From assembly GCF_018812025.1 (NCBI RefSeq), contig NC_063045.1:58165275-58229274 (forward strand): a stretch of DNA of 64,000 nucleotides, given 5' to 3'. Under the pieces are notes generated by a model. That model did no database searches. It saw nothing but the letters and a program-made list of their open reading frames with translations, and was not told the DNA's origin. The stretch is from Megalobrama amblycephala. Taxonomy: Eukaryota; Chordata; Actinopteri; Cypriniformes; Xenocyprididae. The first letter of the stretch is position 1, and every line of letters starts with the position of its first letter. Positions 54,398-64,000 of the stretch are shown piece after piece. The translations under genes were made by a program, and so were the position numbers.

Positions 54398-57300
54398 TTA
54401 ATATTAATATGCTAATTTGTAATAATTAATGTAATGTATAATTAAAATTGAATTAACAGAAAACTTAAGTTGTATTAACTCTGAATATTCATTTAAGGCC
54501 AGCAACACATTATATATCTAGGTCATGACAAACGTGAAGTGTGTCAGTGGTTGTGTGTCAGATGCTCTGCACGGACACAGATCTATTTAAAGAGCAGCAA
54601 CATGGGCACTCAGACAAGAAGTTATTTGCTTACAGTGTCTGTCAGACTTCTTGTGCCTTTCCAGTGACCTGGTCCATGCAAAACAAAAACTTCACCCTGA
54701 AACTCCCTGCAGCTACTAGTGTGCCGATCAAAAATGGCCAATATGTTATCGATTAAACATGCATTATATTTTGATATTTCTTTGAATGTCTGTTTTCTGT
54801 GTAGTAAATGAGGCTGCAAGCATGTGCTGTTTTTTGTTTTTAATTTGTGATGCCAGGCATGACCGAGAGGGAGCGGCAGGTGATGAAGAAGCTGAAGGAA
54901 GTTGTAGATAAACAGCGAGACGAGATCCGCGCCAAAGACCGTGAGCTGACGCTCAAAAACGAGGACGTTGAAGCGGTAAGGAGCTATGTTCTTCCTGGGC
55001 AAAGACCGCTGATTTCAAGAAAACAAGACACAAAGATGTCGATCTTTTTGCTGGAAAAGTCATCAGAGTCGCACCCTATTCGTTCATCATACTGTGGATG
55101 TTTAATGCATCGCAAATGCTGTTGAATCTCTTCCAGCTCCAGCAGCAGTTGAACCGGCTGATGAAGATCAACCATGACCTGAGGCATAAGATCACGGTGG
55201 TGGAGGCCCAAGGTAAAGCTCTGATCGAGCAGAAGGTGGAGCTGGAGGCGTCTGGTCAGGCAAGACAGCAGGAGCTTGGTAACCTCCGACAGGAAGTGGT
55301 CCGTCTTAAGGAGCGACTGAAAGAACAGGGCAAGACCAGCGCGGAGACAGAGGAGCCTGTAGGGCCGCCCTCACCTGCACAGGTACGTGAATGTAAATGA
55401 ATGTTGCGTCGATTGTGTTGGTTTTATACATACATATTGTTTAGCAACTCTTCTGGGTTATGAATTGAAATTTTCCATTGCGTCTTTGCTTGATTCCAAT
55501 GAATTGAGACACTTCAGTTTTCAACTGCAGCATTAAGTCATTTCTATTTCTATTTAAAGGAAGTAAGTGTGATCTAGAGCATTGGGATGTTCACATGGTC
55601 CATAATGAGTCAGAATGAAACAACAATGAGTCACAGTCACAGAGGAGTCTAGGATGAGAAGGAAAATCAGTAGACAGTATATTTACAGTGCAACTGTATT
55701 AATTAGGGCTGCCAGTGTTAAATTGTGAACTTTTGTTTAATTTAATGCAGTTCACACATATGCATGCATTTAAACAGATTGTTTATCAGTAAATGATGCC
55801 GGAAGATATATATATTAACTGTGGCTGCCAATGTTTATTTGTTAACCTTTGGGATTAATTTAATGTTTAACATGGTTACATTTAAGGCAGTTCACAAATG
55901 TACTTCATTTGACATTGGCTCGTTTATTAGTAAATGATGAAATATTATGTAATGTGAAAGACATTGCATTGCAAACTGAAAAAAAAGATGAAAATTGTCA
56001 GATTGTGCTAGATTTGTTTTGTCGAACTATTCACTCAAACAAACACTCCAGATAAAATGTTGGTTGCAATTTGCAATCTACGTTTGTAACCACAGTCGAC
56101 AAAAGCGGCCCCTTCCTGGGGTCAGGATTTAGCTTCTGAACTCCTTGCTGGGGGCCTGGAGGTAGAGGAGGGTCCCCTCCATTTCATCCCCCACACAGGG
56201 GCCCCTGGAGCCCTGACAGATGATGGTGGTGAGGAGGAGAAGGATGATGAAGAGGCTGCGTTTTTATGGGTAACCCTGCAGCGGCAGCTCCTAAGGATAG
56301 CATGGAGTGTAAAATAACACCTGACCCATATCTGCGACTGTTTGCACGAGTCACGCTAGGACGAGTGTGTGCAGCTGGTGTGAGAGCAGGGCACTAATCA
56401 CGTTAGTCCTTCACACAGATACACAATCATTGAGAAGACTATCAGCTGGCGAAAGCCTGATTGTTAATTCAGCCTGCATGTGTGCAAGTGAATGCAAACC
56501 ATGTGACTGAATTAAATGTTAACTCAGTGATGATCATGAGATCATAGTAGATCATAACAAAGAGCTTGCGGTCTACTGTAAAATAAAGGCATCAATCATA
56601 TGCTGTTGTTCATTTACAATCTGTTATATGATAGGCCATATGATATGAAAGCAAAGGGGATGTTGTGTGAAAGAGGCCATGAAATATTTTTTTCTTACCT
56701 GCTGACATATTTCCCATTGAAACAGGAAGTACCAAACAGCTATTCATTATTTTATATATTTTGTTTTATTATTATTATTTAATATGTACACCACTGTTCA
56801 ACAGTTTGAAATACAGTGGGTACGGAAAGTATTCAGACCCCCTTAAATTTTTCACTCTTTGTTATATTGCAGCCATTTGCTAAAATCATTTAAGTTCATT
56901 ATTTTTTCCTCATTAATGTACACACAGCACCCCATATTGACAGAAAAACACAGAATTTTTGCAGATTTATTAAAAAAGAAAAACTGAAATATCACATGGT
57001 CCTAAGTATTCAGACCCGTTGCTGTGACACTCATATATTTAACTCAGGTGCTGTCCATTTCTTCTGATCATCCTTGAGATGGTTCTACACCTTCATTTGA
57101 GTCCAGCTGTGTTTGATTATACTGATTGGACTTGATTAGGAAAGCCACACACCTGTCTATATAAGACCTTACAGCTCACAGTGCATGTCAGAGCAAATGA
57201 GAATCATGAGGTCAAAGGAACTGCCTGAAGAGCTCAGAGACAGAATTGTGGCAAGGCACAGATCTGGCCAAGGTTACAAAAAAATTTCTGCTGCACTTAA

Positions 57301-60300
57301 GGTTCCTAAGAGCACAGTGGCCTCCATAATCCTTAAATGGAAGACGTTTGAGACATTTCAGTTTTTCTTTTTTAATAAATCTGCAAAAATGTCAACAATT
57401 CTGTGTTTTTCTGTCAATATGGGGTGCTGTGTGTACATTAATGAGGGGGGAAAAATGAACTTAAATGATTTTAGCAAATGGCTGCAATATAACAAAGAGT
57501 GAAAAATTTAAGGGGGTCTGAATACTTTCCGTACCCACTGTAAGTCTCTTTTCCTTAGCAAGGCTGCATTTATTTGGTCAAAAATACAGTAAAAACCATA
57601 ATATTGAAAATATCCATTTTCGATTTGAATATATTGTAAAATGTAATTTATTCCTGTGATCAAAGCTGAATTTTCAGCATCATTACTCCAGACTTCAGTG
57701 TCACATGATCCTTCAGAAATCATTCTAATATGCTGATTTGCTGCTCAAGAAACAGTTTTTATTATTAATGTTGAAAACAGTTGTGCTGCTTCATATTTTT
57801 GTGGAAATTGATAATTTTTTTTTACAGGATTTCAGGATTTGATGATTAGAAGTTCAAAAGAACAGCGTTTATTTGAAATAGAAATATTAATTTCTTTAAA
57901 AAAAGTCTCACTGACCCCAAACATTTGAACAGTAGTGAGGTTTATTAACTTATTAAACTTATGAACTAAAAGTTTGTAAACTAATTTCGATTTTCATATG
58001 GTCTTTAGAAATAACTGAATGTGTCTTGTGGTGTGTTTTTGTTGTTGTTCATTAACAGCAGTGAAATCAGGTGATTTTTGTGTCATTTTGAAGATGCTCT
58101 GATAATGAAGATGTTTGTGTGTCTCAAGTTTAAACCTCTTCAGCAGACAGTTGCTCTGTATGAAGTGTAAGTGACTGAGTGTTCCTCTCATCCACCAGGA
58201 GGCACTGTGTGATGATGACATGTCCACTCTAGATCCAAAAGACCCGAACCGCCCACGATTCACCTTGCAAGAGCTGCGGGACGTCCTGCATGAGCGCAAT
58301 GAGCTGAAAGCTAAAGTCTTCATGCTGCAGGAGGAAATTGCCTATTACAGAAGGTTAGCAGTCTAAATTATTACAATTTGGTCAGTCATATGTATCTGTA
58401 AGAAATTTCATACATGTATTATTACAAATAATTTAATATATTTTATATATTGTTTTTTTATAGTATATATTATATGACTTATTGTTGAATCACATTTTCA
58501 GTGAAGAACAGGAGGAGGAAACAGGCCCGTCCCTGCCAGACCCTTCTCCTACCCTTCGGCCAAGCTCTCGCTCCAACTTTCAGCCCGAGTCAGGGATAAA
58601 ACGACTGTGCGTACTGCTAAAAGAGCCAAACATCTACACACACTTGCACACACACATATATTACAAACATATTTAACCCTATAAATCAACATCATTTTGG
58701 TCTTGTGTTGGGAGCGCACATAAGACGTGCAAAAACATAGGTTTAGCGTAGGAAAAGAGCTAATGTTATGAGCATCACGGGTAATGATTTAGAAATGTTT
58801 ATGCATTTCTCAAGTCATGTCAAATTTATTTATATAGCGCTTTTCACAATACATATTGTTTCAAAGCAGCTTTACAGAAAATCATGATGTTAATGTTTAT
58901 ATTATATCTTAATATCTTCATGCCTTGGTCGCATTTAACAGATTAGAGCTGGATGATAATATAGTTTTGTGACAATACAAGCTATCAAACTGTTGATATA
59001 TATGCTATATATCACCCTATGTGAGTATACTGTATGTATGCAGATAAAGTTGGACATATATATCCAACTTTATAGGAGCTGTGCGATAGTATAGTTACTT
59101 TTTGTGAGGAAATAAACAATCAAGCAGTTGAGATTTGCTATATATAGTATAAATCGCTTTATATAAGTGTACTCTATGTATGTGAATAAAGTTGAATATA
59201 ATATATATCCAACTTTACATATAGAACTGTGCGATAATTCAAAGTAAATATTCAAAGCAGCTTGCATTGCAATTAAAGCGTGCATTTTATCAATTCATGC
59301 ATTCCTTGGGAATTGAACCCATGACATGCTGTTTGAGCTAAACGAACACTAGACCATTAAAAAGCAGTTACACATTCACTAAACTGCAGGCTGACAGACA
59401 TATTCAGAGTTTTATGACATTATATGACACATGTTGGCATCCGTGTACCCTTGTTTTACTAAAATCTTAAGGCATGACTATCATTAATGCTGCCATATGC
59501 ATCTGAAGACTCAGCAGTAGGAGAATATCTTCAGAAACAGGACACTACAGGTGGTTCTGGGTGTATCTTCTCTTTGCTCAACTCTCCATATCTGTGCCTC
59601 TTTGTAACAGGATCTTCACAGCCATAATGCCGATGGTGGCGGCTGGGTTGATTCCAGATGACCCCACTTTACAGCCAATCAGACGACTTATTTCCCTTGT
59701 ACGACCTTTTTTGGTGGTTCACCTTTGTGTTCTTTGCTGTTTTAACACCTTTATCCTCCCTGCATGTGATGGAGCTGCATGGCCCCCTCATCTCACCCCC
59801 CTCATTAGAGCCACTGATCGTAAAGAGCACATTCTGATTGGCTGATTGTGGGGCTATCTGTGCGACCAATCAGCAGGAGGATCGTTAGAATCAGCCAGTC
59901 AGAATCAAACTCCCGCTCACTCCTCTAACACTCGTGCTGCGCTGTAACCAATTATATAACATTGTGTCACTACATTGTGTCAACTAAAAGAGTGCTTTGT
60001 AGATGCGTAGGGAGATTGAACGCTTGATTGCCGCTGCTTGTATGAGCTGAAATGTCAAGCAAGAGCGTTTGTGAGATGCTTTATGTAACTTAGTTGGAAA
60101 GAAACTTAGTGATACAGTATGGGATACAGCTATGGTAGGGTGGAACGTGTCTAGCAAGATATTATATTTGTGTAAATGGGGGTAGGGGAAAAACATTTTT
60201 ATATGATGACAAAAGCTCATATTTCGTGCCAAAATCAAAGGAAGAAATTAAAAGCAAAGACATATATATTTAAATATAAACTTTGTGCTTTCTGAAATTT

Positions 60301-60511
60301 TTTGTATATTAAAATAACATTGCAAAATATAATATTTGTCAATAAAATGAAAACCTATATATATACACATAAACATATATATAAATATATATAAACATTT
60401 CCAAAAAAAAAAAAGTTTTTTATTGTCAGGTCATAATTATAATATGATATAAAATATCATATAAAATATGATCTTTTGGTATCATATAAAATAAAGAATG
60501 CCAGATTGCAA

Positions 60512-60560
<49 letters not shown>

Positions 60561-60961
60561 TTTTGACAAATTATATATATATTATATATAGTTTTTTTGT
60601 TTGTTTTTTGTTTTTTTTGCTTTATTTTATATGATACCAAAAGATCATATTTGCTAAAAGATCATATTTCTTGCCAAAATCAAGGAAGAAATTAAATGCA
60701 AAGACATATTTATATATATGTATTTAAATATAAACTTTTTGCTTTCTGACTTGTTTTTGTACATTAAAATAGAATCCCATAATGCTATATATATATATAT
60801 ATATATGATGCCAAAAGATCATATTTCTTGCTAAAATCAAAGGAGAAAAAAAAAAAAGACATATATTTATATAAATTTAAATAAAAACTTTCTGCTTTCT
60901 AACATTTTTGGCATTTTTTGTACATTAATATAAAATTTAAAAAAAAGCTTTTTTATTGTCA

Positions 60962-60997
<36 letters not shown>

Positions 60998-61562
60998 TCT
61001 ATACATTTTACACCAAGTACAGTGTTGAATTTAATGAATTAATTATTTTATTAATGCAGATTTCACCTTATTTATGATGCTTTTATTTTAGAAAAACATA
61101 ATCTACAGAGTTTTTTGCATTACAGTAATGAGAATTTTAGTATCAAATTGTCATGAAAATGATGCAAAAATAAATAAACTTCTTTCTTTTGTCTTTTGAT
61201 TCTGGTGTGAAATATGATATTACTTGTGTAAAATATCCATAAATAGGCTGTGCATTTTTATCAATACAAAATTACACTTGAACAGTTTTTTTAGAGTGTT
61301 TCTCAGTAACATATAATAAACATAGCCCAACAACACCCAAATGTATATGAAACAATCTAGTTCATTAATCATAGTTAATAGAGCATTGAAAACAAATTAT
61401 GCTGATGTCCTGTCTTACATTCACAGGTTTAGCTTCTTTTCCCGGGACAAAACCCGAGGCTCGCAGAGGAGGATGCCGCAGATGGGTGACGGCTTCGGCT
61501 CGTGGGCGGGGAAAGATGACGTGTACACAGAACAGGCCCAGGAGGCATTACAGCACATGTAA
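48301..61562 (+). CDS. rilpl1: RILP-like protein 1 (Rab-effector, cilia trafficking)
   Basis: Exons: 48301-48588, 51962-52112, 54857-54975, 55137-55382, 58199-58353, 58502-58606, 61427-61562; 1200 nt, 399 residues (human 403), all GT-AG and in phase. The N-terminal RH1 region (1-97) has LTVMDVYDIA, MPKVVRVLEILE and ELRLELDRLRLERMDR. A long coiled coil follows (ELVEDVWRGEAQDLLSQIAQ; QVMKKLKEVVDKQRDEIR; KINHDLRHK; VVEAQGKALIEQKVELE). The RH2 region (about 282-320: NRPRFTLQELRDVLHERNEL…YYR) binds LRRK2-phosphorylated Rab8/10/12 in mammals. The conserved tail PESGIKRLFSFFSRD…TEQAQEALQHM ends the protein. RILPL1 acts at the mother centriole/cilium base and on lysosomes. The start has a good Kozak context. 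A probable alternative exon lies at 59611-59698. Frame intact. Confidence 0.95.
48572..49720. repeat. AT-rich tandem duplication spanning the rilpl1 exon 1 donor
   Basis: The stretch 'aaaggtgcttttatagactagaacatctaatatata' at the exon 1/intron 1 boundary recurs 465 bp downstream (about 49041-49085), so the duplicated unit includes the last exon bases and the splice donor. A more diverged third unit follows to about 49700. (TA)n runs sit in each unit. Confidence 0.7.
50201..51779. mobile_element. hAT-like element with 8-bp target duplication, rilpl1 intron 1
   Basis: atttgaat flanks both sides (50193-50200 and 51780-51787). Ends are tagggctgggcggtatattg and, on the other strand, taggactagtcaatatggcc. 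A second element beginning acagtgttgggaaaagttac (about 50233) is nested inside. No transposase seen. Confidence 0.65.
52175..52565. mobile_element. Relative of the minisatellite-bearing TIR element
   Basis: Starts tatggaagcttgtttccgcc like 30283. The interior consists of 'aattgcgagtttatatc' / 'acaattctgacttttttctc' units rather than the uniform 21-mer. The right terminal repeat is absent. In rilpl1 intron 2. Confidence 0.6.
52566..53370. other. rilpl1 intron 2 segment, unclassified
   Basis: Includes a GC-richer stretch at 52720-53050 with many CpGs, flanked by AT-rich DNA. No coding signature recognised on either strand; probably a fragment of an element. Confidence 0.3.
53372..53873 (-). 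mobile_element. Degenerate LINE reverse-transcriptase fragment
   Basis: Minus-strand frames encode CGVPQGSVLGPKLFVLYIND, the RT palm motif of non-LTR retrotransposons, then after a deletion and frame breaks FDDNRLSLNLSKTKFIIF and NKFMGVIIDHKLCWKPDINN, the thumb-proximal segment. The catalytic (Y/F)xDD block between them is missing. A fossil in rilpl1 intron 2. Confidence 0.8.
53840..54396. repeat. 'ggccgataccgata' repeat and (TA)n tract
   Basis: Bounded by ttggccgatacagatttt…ggccgataccgatatt at the left and atcggccgataaataccggtggccgatacatcggtgcatcg at the right (inverted, CCGAT-rich ends), followed by a TA run at about 54343-54396. Confidence 0.5.
55383..56780. other. rilpl1 intron 4, first part
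   Basis: Mostly unremarkable. 56090-56400 is GC-richer (ggggcctggaggtagaggagg-type) and differs from the surrounding AT-rich sequence, with no recognisable coding or RNA signature. Confidence 0.3.
56785..57940. repeat. Dispersed repeat family A, interrupted by Tc1 remnant
   Basis: Left part 'accactgttcaacagtttgaaa' and right part from 'agtctcttttccttagcaaggctgcattt' are contiguous in other family-A copies, so the element at 56814-57540 inserted into this repeat. Confidence 0.65.
56814..57540 (+). mobile_element. Internally deleted Tc1-family transposon
   Basis: TA target duplication (56812-56813, 57541-57542) and inverted ends cagtgggtacggaaagtatt…/complement. The N-terminal transposase frame at 57185-57355 begins MSEQMRIMRSKELPEELRDR and continues through the paired-like helix-turn-helix (GYKKISAALKVPKSTVASII), then jumps straight into the 3' terminal region; the whole DDE catalytic domain is lost. 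Non-autonomous. Confidence 0.85.
58805..59345. mobile_element. tRNA/LINE-tail SINE, full-length-looking copy
   Basis: Contains the widespread fish tail 'atttatttatatagcgcttttcacaatac', an internally repeated body (two 'gcagttgagatttgctata…'-type units), and 'catgcattccttgggaattgaacccatgac' near 59300, a B-box-like stretch on the minus strand. In rilpl1 intron 6. Confidence 0.6.
59611..59698 (+). other. rilpl1: Probable alternative 3' coding exon of rilpl1
   Basis: Preceded by a pyrimidine-rich tract and cag-type acceptor (tttgtaacag). It accepts the 2-nt phase of exon 6 and continues the frame as LIFTAIMPMVAAGLIPDD…RRLISL up to a gtacga donor. Joined to exon 7 it would terminate at once (gtt tag); unspliced, it reads on for about 49 codons. 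Either way it replaces the FSFFSRD…QHM tail with a hydrophobic one. The open, well-composed sequence suggests function; no transcript evidence is available here. Confidence 0.55.
60200..61010. repeat. AT-rich complex repeat in rilpl1 intron 6
   Basis: A unit with 'gccaaaatcaaaggaagaaatta' and 'aatataaactt…gctttctga' recurs near 60228, 60675 and 60830. 'gatcttttggtatcatataaaata' (60470) and its complement (60625) form an inverted pair. (TA)n runs at 60512-60560 and 60963-60992. Confidence 0.65.
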
Positions 61563-62230
61563 CGAACACAACGCTCCACTAACCGCTAACCTGCACCATG
61601 TGACCGTACGCCACGTTTACGCTCCCTTTCATGGTCGACTTTCACAGTACAATGTCTGCAAGCAGATGAGACAAGAGCTCACAAAGGGAACACGGGGGAC
61701 GGGGCCGTTTAGAGTTACTGATAGATAGTGGCCCTTACCTTCACCCAAAGATACCGTGAGGGAGTTTTATGTGCCTATTTTGTTAGATAGTTAGACATTT
61801 TATTGCTATTGCAAATGACGAGTTACTGTAAGCGGATGACGCGGAAGAATAGAAGATTTCAGACAGTATTCTGATGATGTTTAAAGAGAAGATGCCTTCA
61901 GTAGATAAGATAGATATCTATTTTTAATTCAAATTGAATTATGAATGAGACACAATGGCAAGAAACCATGAATTCGCATGTGGCTGAAGAAAAAAACTTT
62001 TTCTTTTTTTTAATTAGCTATGCCCAAGCCAGAGATTGTCTGAAAAAGATGGTGGCATTATGATGAATCATATTTAAAACTTTTTTTGAAAATGCACAGT
62101 AGCCTGATTCTTTTGGCACACTGAAATGTTGAGAATTTAAAGGAATATCTGACGTTCAAAAATTTAAAAATCCGCCATGGCATGCTGTAAATCATCACAG
62201 AAAATAATTTCGATTCGTCCTTCAGTTTGT

Positions 62231-62236
62231 AATAAA
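62231..62236 (+). terminator. Candidate rilpl1 polyadenylation signal
   Basis: AATAAA about 670 bp after the rilpl1 stop codon. Confidence 0.45.
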
Positions 62237-62379
62237 CAGATGTTGTATTTACAGTAATGCACTTGGAATGGAAGTTTATGGGGCAACTTTTTAAATCAAT
62301 TTAAAATCAGAAACATTAAAAGCAGAAATGCGCCTCTCGAATTTTTTGCGGTTAAGTGAATTAAGTTTTGTGGGAAGAG

Positions 62380-62880
62380 GTTACTTTACCATTAAAAGAA
62401 GACTCTTCTGCTCACCAAGACTGCATTTCTTAATCAAAAATACAGTAAATATTGTGAAATATTATTACAATTTAAAAGAACTGTTTTCTATTTTAATATA
62501 TTTTAAAATGTAATTTATTAATGAGATGCAAAGCTGAATTTTCAGCATCATTACTCCAGTCTTCAGTGTCACATGATCCTTCAGAAATCATTCTAACATG
62601 CTGATTTGCTGCTCAAGAAACATTTATTATCAATGCTGAAAACAGTAGTGCTGCTTCATATTTTTGTGGAAACCATAATATATTTTTTCAGGATTCTTTG
62701 ATAAATGGAATGTTCAAAAGAACAGCATTTAATTGAAATAGAACCTTTTGTAACATTATACATTTCTGTTACTTTTAATATATTTAATGCATTCTTGCTG
62801 GATAAAAGTATTAATTTCTTTAAAAAAAAAAAAAAAAAAAAAAATCTTACTGACCCCAAAACTTTTTGACGTTTAGTGGC
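62380..62880. repeat. Dispersed repeat family A copy
   Basis: Same core as 33180-33625 ('aaagctgaattttcagcatcattactccagtcttcagtg'-type), ending 'tgaccccaaaactttttgacg' after a poly-A run. Confidence 0.65.
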
Positions 62881-63625
62881 TGTACATGGTCATGACAGTG
62901 ATTTTATCACAGAATGTGGCTACACTTTCAAAACACTGTGTATTTTACCATTTATTGCAATACCACACATATTGTGTTTGTTTTTACCAACTGATGGTCA
63001 AGTCAAACTGATTTTCTGAGGTAATTGACAGCATGTCGTAGGCTCCATAGGTTCTGTGTTTAAGAACCTGGATCATGTCTTTAAACCCTGGAATCATGAA
63101 ACAAAGTTTTGTGCTTCGTTAAGCGTTTCTGCAGCACATTAAAGCAGAACAATATTAATAATCCATAGTTTACCACTGGCATCTTGCTGAAGTATATCAC
63201 ATGGACAAATGTCATTCACCAGCGGTTTTGCATTGCTTGAATGGTGCTTTCACTGGCAATAATAGAAGTGTTTAGAGAACGCATGGAAATGTGTGACTAT
63301 GGTAAAGTGTGTTGACGAAGGCAGCTTTGAAAGCGAGAAATTCAAGCCCGTGGGCCTTAATTCAATTGTTGAAGAGCTAGTACGCCACTCGACGTGATGG
63401 CAAACTCCAGAACTGAGAATGATATCCAGCAACAAGAACTGGATCAAATGTATCATTATGAAGGATTATGCATAACTCATCTCATTGTGTATTAAACTAT
63501 TTTATACCATGCATTGTCAGAAGTTGCTGCTCTTCATTTCAGATATCAGTTGATAGTCATTGAAACTTTATTTGTATGACAAATTAGTTCTATGGTACAA
63601 AATCTATTTATTGAAATTAAAATTT
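62881..63625. other. Downstream intergenic segment
   Basis: No gene or bounded element recognised. Confidence 0.35.
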
Positions 63626-64000
63626 AAAGGGATACTTCACCTAAAATTGAACATTTTGTCATTGTTTACTCAGCTTGAAGGATTAGTTCACTTCAGAATT
63701 AAAATTTCCTGATAATTTACTCACCCCCATGTCATCCAAGATGTTCATGTCTTTCTTTCTTCAGTCAAAAAGAAATTAAGTTTTTTGAGGAAACATTTCA
63801 GGATTTTTCTCATATTGTGGACTTCAACAGGGACCAACAGGTTGAAGGTCCAAATGTCAGTTTCAGTGCAGCTTCAAAGAGCTCTACATGATCCCAGACG
63901 AGGAATAAGAGTCTTGTCTATAGAAACGATCGGTCATTTTCTGAAAACGGCCTACGTCATGCATGACCTTGTGGTTAAAGTTTATATACATTTTTAATTT
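63626..64000. mobile_element. Family B fragment and family C element, cut by window end
   Basis: 63626-63675 begins agggatacttcacc (family B-like end). From about 63678 aggattagttcacttcag starts a family C copy like 47167, which continues past the window. Confidence 0.55.

Noticed and set aside
61399..61728. 109-residue ORF overlapping the last rilpl1 exon
   Set aside because: Wrong frame; the real frame ends …EALQHM at 61562.

Overview
The window is vertebrate genomic DNA, almost certainly from a cyprinid teleost (carp, goldfish or zebrafish relatives). Five multi- or single-exon protein genes are separated and interrupted by very dense DNA-transposon-derived repeats typical of cyprinid genomes: short inverted-repeat elements beginning 'AGGGTTAGTTCACCC' with TTAA target duplications, hAT-like palindromes, Tc1 remnants, tRNA-derived SINEs and many (TA)n tracts. 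The species cannot be fixed from the sequence alone.

Gene layout: an intronless hydroxycarboxylic-acid-receptor-like GPCR (424-1356, minus); denr, a translation re-initiation/recycling factor (3666-7856, minus, 7 coding exons including a 20-bp microexon); ccdc62 (9369-21664, plus, 13 coding exons); hip1r (22554-46778, plus, 34 coding exons); and rilpl1 (48301-61562, plus, 7 coding exons plus one probable alternative exon). HCAR-DENR-CCDC62-HIP1R is the same neighbourhood as on human 12q24.31, where RILPL1 also lies nearby, so this is a conserved syntenic block. All exon models were built by eye from splice-site dinucleotides, reading-phase continuity and recalled family sequence; phases agree at every junction I list except at the lesions noted below.

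Main oddities: (1) ccdc62 has an in-frame TGA in exon 10 and a separate frame change in exon 11, while all other exons and splice phases are intact. (2) hip1r carries a tandem duplication of a two-exon coiled-coil module, and the first copy of the larger exon has one extra base giving a stop, although skipping that phase-0 exon restores the frame. (3) hip1r has one intron with a minor-spliceosome (U12) signature and one GC-AG intron, the latter holding a 1231-bp element with two 546-bp inverted arms. (4) rilpl1 has a probable alternative exon giving a different C-terminus. hcar, denr and rilpl1 are intact. The lesions could mean decay of one copy in a polyploid genome or sequencing errors.

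The genes have no shared operon-like function. They act separately in metabolite sensing (hcar), translation (denr), germ-cell biology (ccdc62), clathrin/actin coupling (hip1r) and Rab/cilia trafficking (rilpl1). denr and ccdc62 are divergent and probably share a promoter region of about 1.5 kb. I see no viral, bacterial or CRISPR-like content, and no wholly new biological system. The most promising novelty is the duplicated, half-broken hip1r coiled-coil module.
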